This document shows positions 8,489-16,584 of a DNA stretch of 64,000 nucleotides, in pieces. Source of the stretch: Acrocarpospora pleiomorpha. Its GTDB lineage: Bacteria > Actinomycetota > Actinomycetes > Streptosporangiales > Streptosporangiaceae. The stretch is from contig NZ_BLAF01000029.1 of NCBI RefSeq assembly GCF_009687885.1, positions 77,924 through 141,923 of the forward strand, written 5' to 3'. The position numbers were made by a program, and so were the translations under genes. The stretch's first letter is position 1; each line of letters begins with the position of its first letter. The notes beneath the pieces were generated by a model. That model was not told the origin of the DNA and searched no databases. It saw only the letters and a list, made by a program, of their open reading frames with translations.

Positions 8489-9226
8489 TCAGGAGGACGG
8501 GCTCGGCGAGGCCATCGGCAGGTCCGTGGCCGCCGTGGCCGACGGCTGGGCGGACGGAGCCGTCTCCGGGATCACGGCCTCGGCCGCGGTCTGGTCGGCG
8601 CCGCCGGTGCACGCGGCGCCCCGCTCCGGCGTGTCAGGGCCCTGCTTGAACTTCCTGATGAAGGCGGCGATGTCCGGCGAGTCCGCCGAGTCCACGGCCA
8701 GGTTGTGGTTCCAGGACGCGAGGGCGATCTTCGACGGCAGCCCCGGGTACGGGCTGAGCAGCATGTAGTCCGAGGAGGCGTGGGTGCGCAGCTTGGCGAC
8801 GTCCGCCTCGGGCAGGTCCGGCTGGTAGGTGATCCAGACCGCGCCGTGCTCCATCGAGTGCACGGCCGTCTCGTTGTTGATCGGCTGGTCGTAGATGCCG
8901 CAGTTCTGCCAGGTGGGGTTGTGCTCGCCGCCCACCGGCGGGACCTCCGCGTACTTCACCTTAATCCCGGTGTGCTGCGACCCCTTGTAGGTGAAGTTCT
9001 TCACCTTGGGCAACATCGCCGCCTCGGCCGAGGCGGCCTGCTTCTCGACCTCGGACTTGTTCATCTCCTCGCGGATGATGACGAAGGCCACCGCGCCTAC
9101 CAGGATTGCGATGACGAGGCCGCCGATCCCCCACATCAGGAACGCGGTCCTGCGTTCCTTGCGCTTCTGCTCGGCGCGCATGCGGGCCAGGTGTTCTCGC
9201 CGTGCCTGCGCCTTTTCCTTGGTCAT
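8489..9226 (-). CDS. DUF3105 membrane-anchored protein
   Basis: About 245 residues. A basic, Arg/Lys/Glu-rich cytoplasmic tail (1-30) precedes one membrane helix (MWGIGGLVIAILVGAVAFVI) and an extracellular DUF3105 domain. Conserved His-containing motifs typical of the family are present: PVGGEHNPTWQNCGIYDQPI and VHSMEHGAVWITY. The C-terminus is Ala/Ser/Pro-rich. The function of DUF3105 is not known; the conserved histidines could bind metal. The ATG at 9226 follows GGAGGG at three bases and is preferred to an ATG six codons upstream. It is divergent from a DUF305 gene, a pairing common in actinobacteria. Confidence 0.85.
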   Translation of the reverse strand: MTKEKAQARREHLARMRAEQKRKERRTAFLMWGIGGLVIAILVGAVAFVIIREEMNKSEVEKQAASAEAAMLPKVKNFTYKGSQHTGIKVKYAEVPPVGGEHNPTWQNCGIYDQPINNETAVHSMEHGAVWITYQPDLPEADVAKLRTHASSDYMLLSPYPGLPSKIALASWNHNLAVDSADSPDIAAFIRKFKQGPDTPERGAACTGGADQTAAEAVIPETAPSAQPSATAATDLPMASPSPSS

Positions 9227-9251
9227 CGACCCTCCATCACGCAATCACATA

Positions 9252-9274
9252 TGGGTATGGAGAATAGTGGGTAT
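9252..9274. promoter_or_regulatory. direct TGGGTAT repeats in a divergent promoter
   Basis: Two identical heptamers, TGGGTAT at 9252-9258 and 9268-9274, are 16 bp apart in the short space between the DUF3105 and DUF305 genes. This AT-rich patch must hold both promoters, so the repeats could be binding sites for a shared regulator or promoter elements. ATACCC/GGGTAT elements occur in some copper-responsive operators, but the arrangement here is direct, not inverted. Confidence 0.35.
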
Positions 9275-9323
9275 AGACAGGCGTTTGGTTCAGTGATCCC
9301 CTTGCCCCGGTAACCTGAGAGTG

Positions 9324-9947
9324 ATGAACAGCCCCCGATTCCGCCCCCTTCCGATCCTCGGGGCCCTCGCCGTTCTGATCGCGGCCGCCCTGATCATCGT
9401 GACCGTCGCCAGGTCCGGCACGCCCGGCGACATCTCGGCCGAGGCGGGATTCTCCCGTGACATGGCCGTTCACCACGCGCAGGCGGTGGACATGTCGTTC
9501 GTGGCCAGGGACGCCAGCACGGATCCGGATCTGCGTACCTTCGCGTACGACATCATCAATACCCAGAGCACCCAGCGTGGAATTTTCATCGGCTGGCTGG
9601 ACCAGTGGGGTCTCACCCAGACTTCCACCCAGCCGGTGATGACCTGGATGTCGGGTCACGGGCACGCGGGCACCCCCGGGGTCATGCCCGGCATGGCCAC
9701 CCCCGAGGAGATGACGAAGCTGCGGGCGGCCACGGGCGTCGCGGGTGAGATCCTCTTCCTGCAGCTGATGATCCGCCACCACGAGGGCGGCGTGGACATG
9801 TCCAAGGGCGTGCTCCAGCTGACCAGCCGGAGCGAGGTGCGGACGATGGCGCAGCACATCGTAGACGGCCAGACGGCCGAGATCAGCGTGATGAAGGAGA
9901 TGCTCGCCAAGCGTGGCGGGCAGCCGTTGCCATCGATACTCAAGTGA
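9324..9947 (+). CDS. DUF305 secreted/membrane protein
   Basis: About 207 residues. An N-terminal membrane segment (LPILGALAVLIAAALIIVTV) is followed by the ferritin-like DUF305 domain with its two His-His hallmarks, SRDMAVHHAQAVDM and LMIRHHEGGVDMSKG. The family is predicted to be a four-helix bundle outside the membrane and is often found near copper or other metal-handling genes; its biochemical role is not established. A GTG lies one codon before the chosen ATG. It shares a divergent promoter with the DUF3105 gene, implying a joint cell-surface function. Confidence 0.88.
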   Translation: MNSPRFRPLPILGALAVLIAAALIIVTVARSGTPGDISAEAGFSRDMAVHHAQAVDMSFVARDASTDPDLRTFAYDIINTQSTQRGIFIGWLDQWGLTQTSTQPVMTWMSGHGHAGTPGVMPGMATPEEMTKLRAATGVAGEILFLQLMIRHHEGGVDMSKGVLQLTSRSEVRTMAQHIVDGQTAEISVMKEMLAKRGGQPLPSILK

Positions 9948-10014
9948 ACCCGTGTCACCCTGCGCGGGAAGCTTCCGGTCAGGGCACCATGTAATCGACC
10001 GGAGGGAAGAGAAT

Positions 10015-10311
10015 TTGAATCAGGAGCCGGAGAGCCGCCTTGAGGTGAGCATCTCGGCCGAGGTCGAAGCGGGGCAATACGCCAATTTCGCTTCGGTCTG
10101 GCACACCCGGGATGGGTTCGTTCTGGATTTCGCGGTGATCACGAGGCCGCCGGGCCTGGCCGACGATCCGTCGTCGGGCGAGCAGTATCTGAGCGTGCCC
10201 ACCCGGATCGTCAGCCGGATCAGGATCCCGCCGGCGCAGGTGTTCGAGCTGATGAAGGCCCTGGAACAGCAGCTCAGCGCGTACGAGAGCGAGACCGGTC
10301 AGAAGGTGTGA
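10015..10311 (+). CDS. DUF3467 protein
   Basis: 98 residues. The domain includes SISAEVEAGQYANFASVWHT and a C-terminal helix (PPAQVFELMKALEQQLSAYE). DUF3467 proteins are small soluble proteins of unknown function, found widely in bacteria. The start is TTG at 10015 because GGAGGG stands at the right distance upstream and the domain begins directly after; no ATG fits. The 3' end overlaps the 3' end of the convergent MBL hydrolase gene by 38 bp. Confidence 0.8.
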   Translation: MNQEPESRLEVSISAEVEAGQYANFASVWHTRDGFVLDFAVITRPPGLADDPSSGEQYLSVPTRIVSRIRIPPAQVFELMKALEQQLSAYESETGQKV

Positions 10312-11068
10312 TCAGCTCGCCCTGGCGGGCGAACTCCACGTCGGGCCACTCCTTGGCCAGCGCGTCCAGCTGGTCGTCGGTGCGGGTGGGCGCGTGGTGG
10401 GTGAGCAGCAGGCGGCGGGCGCCGCAGCGTTCGGCGAAGGCGAGCGCGTCGGTGATCGTGGCGTGGCCGTACGCGTCGGCGAGGGCCTGCTCCTCGGGGC
10501 GGAACTGGCCGTCATGGATGAGCAGGTCGGCTCCCGCCGCCAGCTCCTCGGCGGCCCTCGAGCCGAGCTGGGGGGCGTGGTCGGGCAGGTAGACCACCGA
10601 CGTGCCGCCTAGTTCGACCCGGGTGCCGACGGTGACGCCGCCCTTGTGGGTGATCTCGGCCTGCCGCACGGTCATCCCGGCCAGCTCCCGGATCGGCGCC
10701 GACGAGGTGAACGACCAGTCGCCCTGCAGGCCGCCCGGTTCGATCGGGAAGTGCGGCGGGGACATCGCCCGGGTCAGGGTGGCGAGCGGGTCGGCGCCGG
10801 GGATGATCAGTTCGACCTGGGCGTCCTGATGGTCGACCGCCCGGCTGAACGGCAGGCCCTGGACGTGGTCCCAATGCAGGTGGCTGAGGAGGATCGGGCC
10901 GCGAAAGGGCCCGGCCAGCTGCCTGAGGCCGGTCCCCGCGTCCAGCACCAGCGCCGGAACGTCCCCGGCGGGCAGCACCGCCACGCAGCTGGTGTGCCCG
11001 CCGTAGCGGACGAACTCGGGCCCGGGGGCGGGGGTGGAGCCGCGCACGCCGAGCAGCAGGAGCCTCAC
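10274..11068 (-). CDS. MBL-fold metallo-hydrolase
   Basis: 264 residues. Metallo-beta-lactamase fold with the metal motif HLHWDH (in SHLHWDHVQG), the substrate-side loop RYGGHTSCVAV and distal metal ligands YLPDHAPQLG, LLIHDGQF and LLLTHHAP. The layout resembles RNase Z/PhnP-like phosphodiesterases; a cyclic-nucleotide or phosphodiester substrate is possible but unproven. The GTG start overlaps the stop of the upstream cyclic-nucleotide-binding gene (GTGA), so the two are translationally coupled. Because the partner binds cyclic nucleotides and a cyclase is encoded divergently, a role in cyclic-nucleotide turnover is an attractive inference. Confidence 0.85.
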   Translation of the reverse strand: MRLLLLGVRGSTPAPGPEFVRYGGHTSCVAVLPAGDVPALVLDAGTGLRQLAGPFRGPILLSHLHWDHVQGLPFSRAVDHQDAQVELIIPGADPLATLTRAMSPPHFPIEPGGLQGDWSFTSSAPIRELAGMTVRQAEITHKGGVTVGTRVELGGTSVVYLPDHAPQLGSRAAEELAAGADLLIHDGQFRPEEQALADAYGHATITDALAFAERCGARRLLLTHHAPTRTDDQLDALAKEWPDVEFARQGELITPSDRSRSRTR

Positions 11069-12051
11069 GCGCGATCCTCCCGGCGGTGCCCGGCGGCGAG
11101 ATGTTCGAGCGCGGCCCTGTCGATGGTGTCGGCGGTGGCCTCGGCCACCCGGATCGGGGTGACCGCGGTCAGGGTGGCCGTCCGGTGCCCGGTCTCCAGC
11201 ACGGCCCGCTCCCCCAGCACCACGCCGGGGCCCAGCTCGCCGAGCGTGCGGCCGTCCACGTCCACCGTCACCACGCCGTCCAGCAGCAGGAACAGCGAGT
11301 CGCCCCGGTCGCCCTGGCGGACCAGGGTCTGGCCGCCGGCCAGCTCGCGGACCAGCGGCTTGCGCCCGCCGCGCATGATCAGCCGGGACAGCTCCCGCTC
11401 CAGCGCGGTCTCGGCGGCGGTGACCACCACCGGGGAGTCCTCCGCGCCCCACGGGGTCGCCGTCTGCGCCGCCCAGGCCTTGAAGTCGGTGATCCCGGCC
11501 TTGAGGGTGAGCGCGCCGTCCGGACCGTACACCCAGTGCCGGGGGAACGGGCTGGCCCCGCTCAACCCGATCTCGCCGCGGCCGTCGGCGTGCAGGGTGA
11601 CCGTGAGCGTGGTCCACACCAGCGGGGACTGCCAGCGGGCGAACGGCGCGGTGGCGGCGGCGCGCGGGAACGGGAGCGCGGTCCGGCCGCCGGCCGACTG
11701 GGTGACCTTGATCCAGCCGTCCCCGAGTTCGGCCTCGCCGCGCAGGTCGGGCAGGCCGATCGCGGCGAAGGTGGCCCCGAGCGGGCCGACCCGGACGGTG
11801 GTGGAGCCCATCAGGCCGCCGCCGTCCACGCCGTGGGCGACCGCCTGGCCGTCCTCGAAGTCGGCCCAGACGCGCAGCCGGTTGGCGAAGCGGAACCTGT
11901 CGGCCTGGCGCAGGCTCTCCAGGTCGTCGATCCGGGCGGGGGGCGGGTCGTCGTAGTGGGAGATCCCGGCGGCGAACATGGTCCGGGTGTAACCCTTCAC
12001 CGCCTCGGACGGAATCCAGGACAGGGACGTCGCCTCTGACTGCACACGCAT
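11065..12051 (-). CDS. cyclic-nucleotide-binding domain protein
   Basis: 328 residues. The first 200 or so form a conserved-looking beta-rich region that I cannot assign. The last 110 are a cNMP-binding (CAP-type) domain: LVRELAGGQTLVRQGDRGDS, FLLLDGVVTVDVDGRTLGEL, then the phosphate-binding cassette PGVVLGERAVLETGHRTATL with the key Gly-Glu and Arg. No HTH follows, so it is an effector rather than a Crp-type regulator. AAGGAGG lies five bases before the ATG. It is coupled to the MBL hydrolase gene and divergent from the response regulator-cyclase gene, which may make its ligand. Confidence 0.85.
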   Translation of the reverse strand: MRVQSEATSLSWIPSEAVKGYTRTMFAAGISHYDDPPPARIDDLESLRQADRFRFANRLRVWADFEDGQAVAHGVDGGGLMGSTTVRVGPLGATFAAIGLPDLRGEAELGDGWIKVTQSAGGRTALPFPRAAATAPFARWQSPLVWTTLTVTLHADGRGEIGLSGASPFPRHWVYGPDGALTLKAGITDFKAWAAQTATPWGAEDSPVVVTAAETALERELSRLIMRGGRKPLVRELAGGQTLVRQGDRGDSLFLLLDGVVTVDVDGRTLGELGPGVVLGERAVLETGHRTATLTAVTPIRVAEATADTIDRAALEHLAAGHRREDRA

Positions 12052-12119
12052 GCCGGCCTCCTTAAGGTCCGCTTCGACGCTAGAAACCGCGCGCGACCCC
12101 GGCCAGGGCGGTAGCCACC

Positions 12120-12147
12120 GGCCAACAGGGGGTTAACCCTCTTGGCC
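12120..12147. promoter_or_regulatory. extended dyad in front of the response regulator-cyclase gene
   Basis: The core GGGTTAACCC (12130-12139) is a perfect palindrome, flanked by GGCCAA (12120-12125) and TTGGCC (12142-12147) as outer inverted arms, shifted by one base from the core centre. It ends 30 bp before the proposed GTG of the cyclase gene and lies between two divergent genes. It is a likely operator; autoregulation by a product of this locus is possible. Confidence 0.5.
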
Positions 12148-12177
12148 CGGTTCACCAGATTGGAGGACATTCAAGAG

Positions 12178-13473
12178 GTGGATCGCATCACGGTGCTACT
12201 CGCCGACGACAACCTGATCGTCCGTGAGGGCGTGCGCGCGCTGTTGAGCCGGGACCTCGCCCTGGAGGTGGTCGGCGTGGCCGCCGACTACGACGAGCTG
12301 GTCGCCCGGGCCCAGGAGTTGCGGCCCCAGGTGCTGGTCACCGATATCCGGATGCCGCCGACGTACCAGGACGAGGGCATCGACGCCGCCCGGGAGGTGC
12401 GCGGGCGGCTGCCCGGCACGGGCGTGGTGGTGCTCAGCCAGTACGACGACCCCGACTACGCGGTCAAGCTGCTCGCCGAGGGCGCCGACGGATACGCCTA
12501 CCTCCTCAAGGACCGGGTCGCCGACGCCCGGCTGCTGGGCCGGGCCATCCGCGAGGTGGCGGCGGGCGGTTCCATGATCGACCCGCAGATCGTGCAGGAC
12601 CTGCTGTCCCCCGCGCGCTCCTCCGAGCTCACCCCGGGCGAGGAGAAGCTGCTCAGGCAGGTCGCCGAGGGCCGCTCGGTGAAGGCCATCGCGGCCGCCG
12701 CGCAGGCCAGCCCCGAGTCGGTCAACGCGCTGGTCGAGCAGCTGTTCCTGAAGCTGGCCAGGGGCGCGTCCGCCGGTCGCAGGGGCGCGCTGAAACGGCT
12801 GCGCATGCTGCACACGGCGATCCTGCGCCGGGACGAGCAGGGCGAGCGGCTGTCCCGGCTGCTGCCGCACGGCGTCGCCGACAAGCTGCTGGCCGACCGG
12901 ATGGACCGGACCGAGCGGCTGGACGTGACCGTGCTCATGTCCGACGTGCGCGGCTACTCGGCGATCGCCGAGCACACCGACCCGGCCGTGCTCGCCGGGC
13001 AGCTCAACGCGCACCGGCGGGCCATGAACGCGGCCATCCTGAGCGAGGGCGGCACGGTCATGCAGTATGTCGGCGACGCCGTGATGGCCGTGTTCGGCGC
13101 GCCCGACCCGCGCCCCGGCCACGCCGGCTCGGCCGTGCTGGCCGCCCGCGCCATGCACCGCCGGCAGCGCGCGCTCAACCAGGACTGGTCCGGCGACGGG
13201 CACACCCCGTTCCGGCTGGGCATCGGGCTGTGCACCGGGGAGGTGGCCGCGGCCCTGCTCGGCAGCGAGGAACGCGTGGAGTACACGCTCGTCGGCGATA
13301 CCGTGAACCTCGCCCAGCGCATGCAGGATCTGGCCCGTCCCGCCGGCACCGTGGCGGCGGAGGGCACCGTGACCGCCGCGGACATCCCCTGGCCGTGGAC
13401 CCCGCTCGGACCGCGCGCCGTCAAGGGCCGATCCACCCCCGTCGTGGCTTTTCACCTCCCGGAGGATTTCTGA
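12178..13473 (+). CDS. response regulator fused to class III nucleotide cyclase
   Basis: 431 residues from the GTG at 12178 (GGAGG 11 bases upstream; a TTG 12 codons earlier is possible). Residues 1-125 are a NarL-type receiver: acidic pair in LLADDN, phospho-acceptor Asp in VTDIRMPPTYQDEG, Lys in YLLKDR. A degenerate LuxR-like helical segment follows (LTPGEEKLLRQVAEGRSVKA). From about 250 is a class III cyclase: metal Asp in LMSDVRGYS and YVGDAVMAVFG, transition-state Asn/Arg in VGDTVNLAQRM. The usual ATP-specifying Lys position is Gln (TVMQYVGD), so ATP versus GTP is uncertain. Its stop overlaps the ABC ATPase start (TGATG). Phosphorylation probably controls cyclic-nucleotide synthesis. Confidence 0.85.
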   Translation: MDRITVLLADDNLIVREGVRALLSRDLALEVVGVAADYDELVARAQELRPQVLVTDIRMPPTYQDEGIDAAREVRGRLPGTGVVVLSQYDDPDYAVKLLAEGADGYAYLLKDRVADARLLGRAIREVAAGGSMIDPQIVQDLLSPARSSELTPGEEKLLRQVAEGRSVKAIAAAAQASPESVNALVEQLFLKLARGASAGRRGALKRLRMLHTAILRRDEQGERLSRLLPHGVADKLLADRMDRTERLDVTVLMSDVRGYSAIAEHTDPAVLAGQLNAHRRAMNAAILSEGGTVMQYVGDAVMAVFGAPDPRPGHAGSAVLAARAMHRRQRALNQDWSGDGHTPFRLGIGLCTGEVAAALLGSEERVEYTLVGDTVNLAQRMQDLARPAGTVAAEGTVTAADIPWPWTPLGPRAVKGRSTPVVAFHLPEDF

Positions 13474-14192
13474 TGGCAACCGAACTGTCCGTCGACGCCC
13501 CCACGCCCGACGGCACGCAAGAGGCTCCGGCCGTCCGGATCCGCGGGGCCAGGCGGACCTTCGAGGCCGAACTGGCGCCGGTCCGGGCGCTGCGCGGCGT
13601 CGACTTCGACGTGAGCCGCGGCGAGTTCGTCGCGGTGATGGGCCCGTCGGGGTGCGGCAAGTCCACCCTGCTGAACGTGATCGCCGGTCTGGACGGCGTC
13701 GACGACGGCACCATCGAGGTCGCGGGCGAGCGGGTGGACGGCAAGGACGAGGACTGGCTGGCCCGGTTCCGTCGCCACCACATCGGTTTCGTGTTCCAGT
13801 TCTTCAACCTGCTGGACGGGGTGTCCGCGCTGGACAACCTGGTGCTGCCGGGCGTGCTCGGCGGGATGAAGCGGCGCGCCGCCGAGGCCAGGGCCAGGGA
13901 CCTGCTCGACCTGCTCGGCCTGGGCGACCGGGTCCAGCAGGTGCCGGCCGTGCTGTCCGGCGGGCAGCGGCAGCGGCTGGCCATCGCGCGGGCGCTGGTC
14001 AACCAGCCGAGCCTGCTGCTGGCCGACGAGCCCACCGGCGCCCTGGACTCCGAGGGCGGCCTGGAGGTGCTCGAGCTGTTCCGGCGGCTGCACGAGGACG
14101 GGCAGACGATCATCATGGTCACCCACTCCCCCGAGGTGGCGGCCGGCGCGTCCCGCGCGATCCGGATGCGGGACGGCCGGGTGGAGGGATGA
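13473..14192 (+). CDS. ABC transporter ATP-binding protein (MacB/LolD type)
   Basis: 239 residues. Walker A GPSGCGKST, Q-loop in FVFQFFNLLD, signature LSGGQRQRLAIARAL, Walker B LLLADEPTGALD and the H-loop in MVTHSPEVA are all present. The sequence around FQFFNLLDGVSALDNLVLP is typical of ATPases that work with FtsX-type permeases in peptide or lipoprotein export and in antibiotic stress modules. The ATG overlaps the preceding stop and has GGAGG upstream. The next gene also overlaps (ATGA), so ATPase and first permease are made together. Confidence 0.93.
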   Translation: MATELSVDAPTPDGTQEAPAVRIRGARRTFEAELAPVRALRGVDFDVSRGEFVAVMGPSGCGKSTLLNVIAGLDGVDDGTIEVAGERVDGKDEDWLARFRRHHIGFVFQFFNLLDGVSALDNLVLPGVLGGMKRRAAEARARDLLDLLGLGDRVQQVPAVLSGGQRQRLAIARALVNQPSLLLADEPTGALDSEGGLEVLELFRRLHEDGQTIIMVTHSPEVAAGASRAIRMRDGRVEG

Positions 14193-16582
14193 CCCTGCAG
14201 TGGGTGTGGCTCCGCCTGGAGTTACGCCGCCGGTGGCGGTCGCTGGCCGTGCTGGCGCTGCTGATCGCCTTCGTCACCGGGACCGTGCTCGCGGCGGTGG
14301 CGGGGGCCCGCCGCGGCGCGAGCTCCTACGACCGGCTGCTGGCCGGCACGCTCCCCGCCGACGTGGTGGTGCTGCCCAACCAGCCGGACTTCGACTGGGA
14401 TCGCATCCGGGCGCTGCCCGAGGTGGCGGCCGTGTCGACCTTCGTCGTGGCGAGCTTCGGCGTGGTGACGGACAAGCAGAACATCTTCGGCAACTTCCCG
14501 CCCGGTGACGACGACGTGCTCAGGACGGTCGAGCGGCCCGTGCTGCTCGCCGGCCGGGTGTTCGATCCGGCCCGCCTGGACGAGGTCGTCGTCTCCTCCG
14601 AGTATCCGGCGTTGACCGGTCAGAGTGTCGGGGACCGGGTGACCCTGCAGCTGCCCACCGCCGAGCAGATCGCGTCGGGCGTCAATCCGATGGCCCAGCC
14701 GATCGGGCCGAAGATCGAGGCGCGGATCGTCGGGGTGGTCAGGTCGCCCTGGTTCACCAATCCGCTGGGCGGGGCCTTCGTCGTCCCCTCCCCCGCCGTT
14801 TTCACGAAATATCAGGAAAACTTCCTCGGGAAGCCCCATATCGGCTACGTCAACGCGCTGGTCCGGCTGAACGGCAGCGCGCACGCTATCCCCGCCTTCA
14901 AGGCGAGCCTGGCCCGGGCCACCGGCATCCCCAACATCGACGTGTGGCGGCGCTCCGACGAGACCGACCACTTCAACCAGGTCCTCGGCTTCGAGGCCGC
15001 CGCGCTACTCGCCTTCGCCCTCGCCGCGCTGGCCGCCGCGACCGTGCTGGTCGGCCAGTCCGTCGCCCGGTACGCCACCGCCACCGTGGCCGAACTCGGC
15101 CCCCTGCGCTCGCTGGGGCTGAGCCGGCGGCGGGCGGCGGCCATCGCCGCCGTGGCCCCGATGCTGGCCGCGACCGCCGGATCGGTCGTCGGCGTCGCCT
15201 GCGCGGCCGTCGCGTCGGCCTGGATGCCGATCGGCAGCGCCGCGAACTTCGAGCCCGCGCCCGGATTCGATCTGGATCCGCTGATCCTGCTGCCCGGCGG
15301 GCTGGCCGCGATCGTCCTGGTCACGGCAGCCGCCGCGGCGACCGCCTGGCTCGCCCTGCACCGCGACCCCCGCCTCGCGCCGTCCCGGTCGATGGTCGCG
15401 GTGGCCGCCGCGCGGCTCGGGCTGCCGGTGCCGATCCTCGTCGGCACCAGGTTCGCGCTGGAGCGCGGGCGCGGCGCGACGGCCGTGCCGGTCCGGCCCG
15501 CCCTGCTCGGCGCGATCACCGGCGTACTCGGCGTGCTGGCCGCCTTCACCTTCTCCAGCGGCGTCGCCGACGCCGCCGTCAACCCCGCCAGGTACGGCCA
15601 GACCTACCAGGCCTTCGCCTACTTGGGCATGAACAGCCAGAGCAGCTCCGGGACCGGCAAGGTCCTGTCGGACGCCATCGCCGACCCGGACGTGGCCGCG
15701 CTCACCGAGGCGAAGATCGGCGTCGCCCAGGCGGGCGAGGACATCTCCGTCACCATGTACGGCTACCGCTCCCCGGCCACCCCGATCACCCAGGTCATCG
15801 TGGACGGCCGAGCCCCCCGCACCCCCGACGAGACCCTGCTCGGCGTCACCACCGCCCGGCGGCTCGACGCCCACGTCGGCTCCACCGTCGACCTCAACGG
15901 CCCGCTGGGGCGGCAGCGGTACCGGGTGACCGGGGTCGGATTCGTCCCGTCCGGCTCGCACAACGACTACGACGACGGCGGCGTGGTCACCCACGACGGA
16001 TACGAACGACTGTTCGACTCCTACAAGTACCACATCGCCTTGATCGCCTTCCGCCCCGGCGCCGATCCGGACGCCGCCATCCAGCGGCTCACGGCCTACG
16101 CCGCCGCCGCCATCCCCGGCGGCGCGGGGATCCTCATCGAGCCCCCGGAGGTGCCGACCAAGTTGGTCGAGATCCAGAACGTCCAGCCGCTCCCCATGGT
16201 GCTGGGCGGATTCCTGGCCCTGCTCGCGGTCGCCGCGGTCGGACACGCGCTGGCCACGGCCGTACGGCGCAGGAAGCACGAGGTCGCGGTGCTGCGCGCG
16301 CTCGGCATGACCCGCCCGCAGGCCCGGCTCATCGTGATCGCCCAGGCCACCCTGCTGGCCCTGGTCGGCCTGCTGTTCGGGGTGCCGCTGGGGTTCGCGC
16401 TCGGCCGGGTGCTCTGGCGGGTGGTGGCCGACTCGACCCCGCTGTTCTACTCCCCGCCGCTGGCCCTGCTGGCGCTGCTGCTGGTCGGCCCGGCCGCGCT
16501 GCTGGTCGCCAACCTGCTGGCCACCTGGCCGGGGCACCTGTACACGCGGCTGCGTCCCGCCCACGTCCTGCGGGCGGAGTAG
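14189..16582 (+). CDS. FtsX-type ABC transporter permease 1
   Basis: 797 residues. One membrane helix near the N-terminus (VLALLIAFVTGTVLAAVAGA) is followed by a large extracellular domain, a first FtsX segment of three helices (about 265-390), a second helix and extracellular domain (about 430-640), and a C-terminal FtsX segment beginning LPMVLGGFLALLAVAAVGHA and ending GHLYTRLRPAHVLRAE. The signature VLRALGMTRPQAR marks the FtsX fold. The ATG overlaps the ATPase stop. It is a paralogue of the next gene with the same opening (LELRRRWRSLAVLALLIAF), so the pair arose by duplication and probably forms a heterodimer. Confidence 0.9.
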   Translation: MTLQWVWLRLELRRRWRSLAVLALLIAFVTGTVLAAVAGARRGASSYDRLLAGTLPADVVVLPNQPDFDWDRIRALPEVAAVSTFVVASFGVVTDKQNIFGNFPPGDDDVLRTVERPVLLAGRVFDPARLDEVVVSSEYPALTGQSVGDRVTLQLPTAEQIASGVNPMAQPIGPKIEARIVGVVRSPWFTNPLGGAFVVPSPAVFTKYQENFLGKPHIGYVNALVRLNGSAHAIPAFKASLARATGIPNIDVWRRSDETDHFNQVLGFEAAALLAFALAALAAATVLVGQSVARYATATVAELGPLRSLGLSRRRAAAIAAVAPMLAATAGSVVGVACAAVASAWMPIGSAANFEPAPGFDLDPLILLPGGLAAIVLVTAAAAATAWLALHRDPRLAPSRSMVAVAAARLGLPVPILVGTRFALERGRGATAVPVRPALLGAITGVLGVLAAFTFSSGVADAAVNPARYGQTYQAFAYLGMNSQSSSGTGKVLSDAIADPDVAALTEAKIGVAQAGEDISVTMYGYRSPATPITQVIVDGRAPRTPDETLLGVTTARRLDAHVGSTVDLNGPLGRQRYRVTGVGFVPSGSHNDYDDGGVVTHDGYERLFDSYKYHIALIAFRPGADPDAAIQRLTAYAAAAIPGGAGILIEPPEVPTKLVEIQNVQPLPMVLGGFLALLAVAAVGHALATAVRRRKHEVAVLRALGMTRPQARLIVIAQATLLALVGLLFGVPLGFALGRVLWRVVADSTPLFYSPPLALLALLLVGPAALLVANLLATWPGHLYTRLRPAHVLRAE

Positions 16583-16584
16583 TC

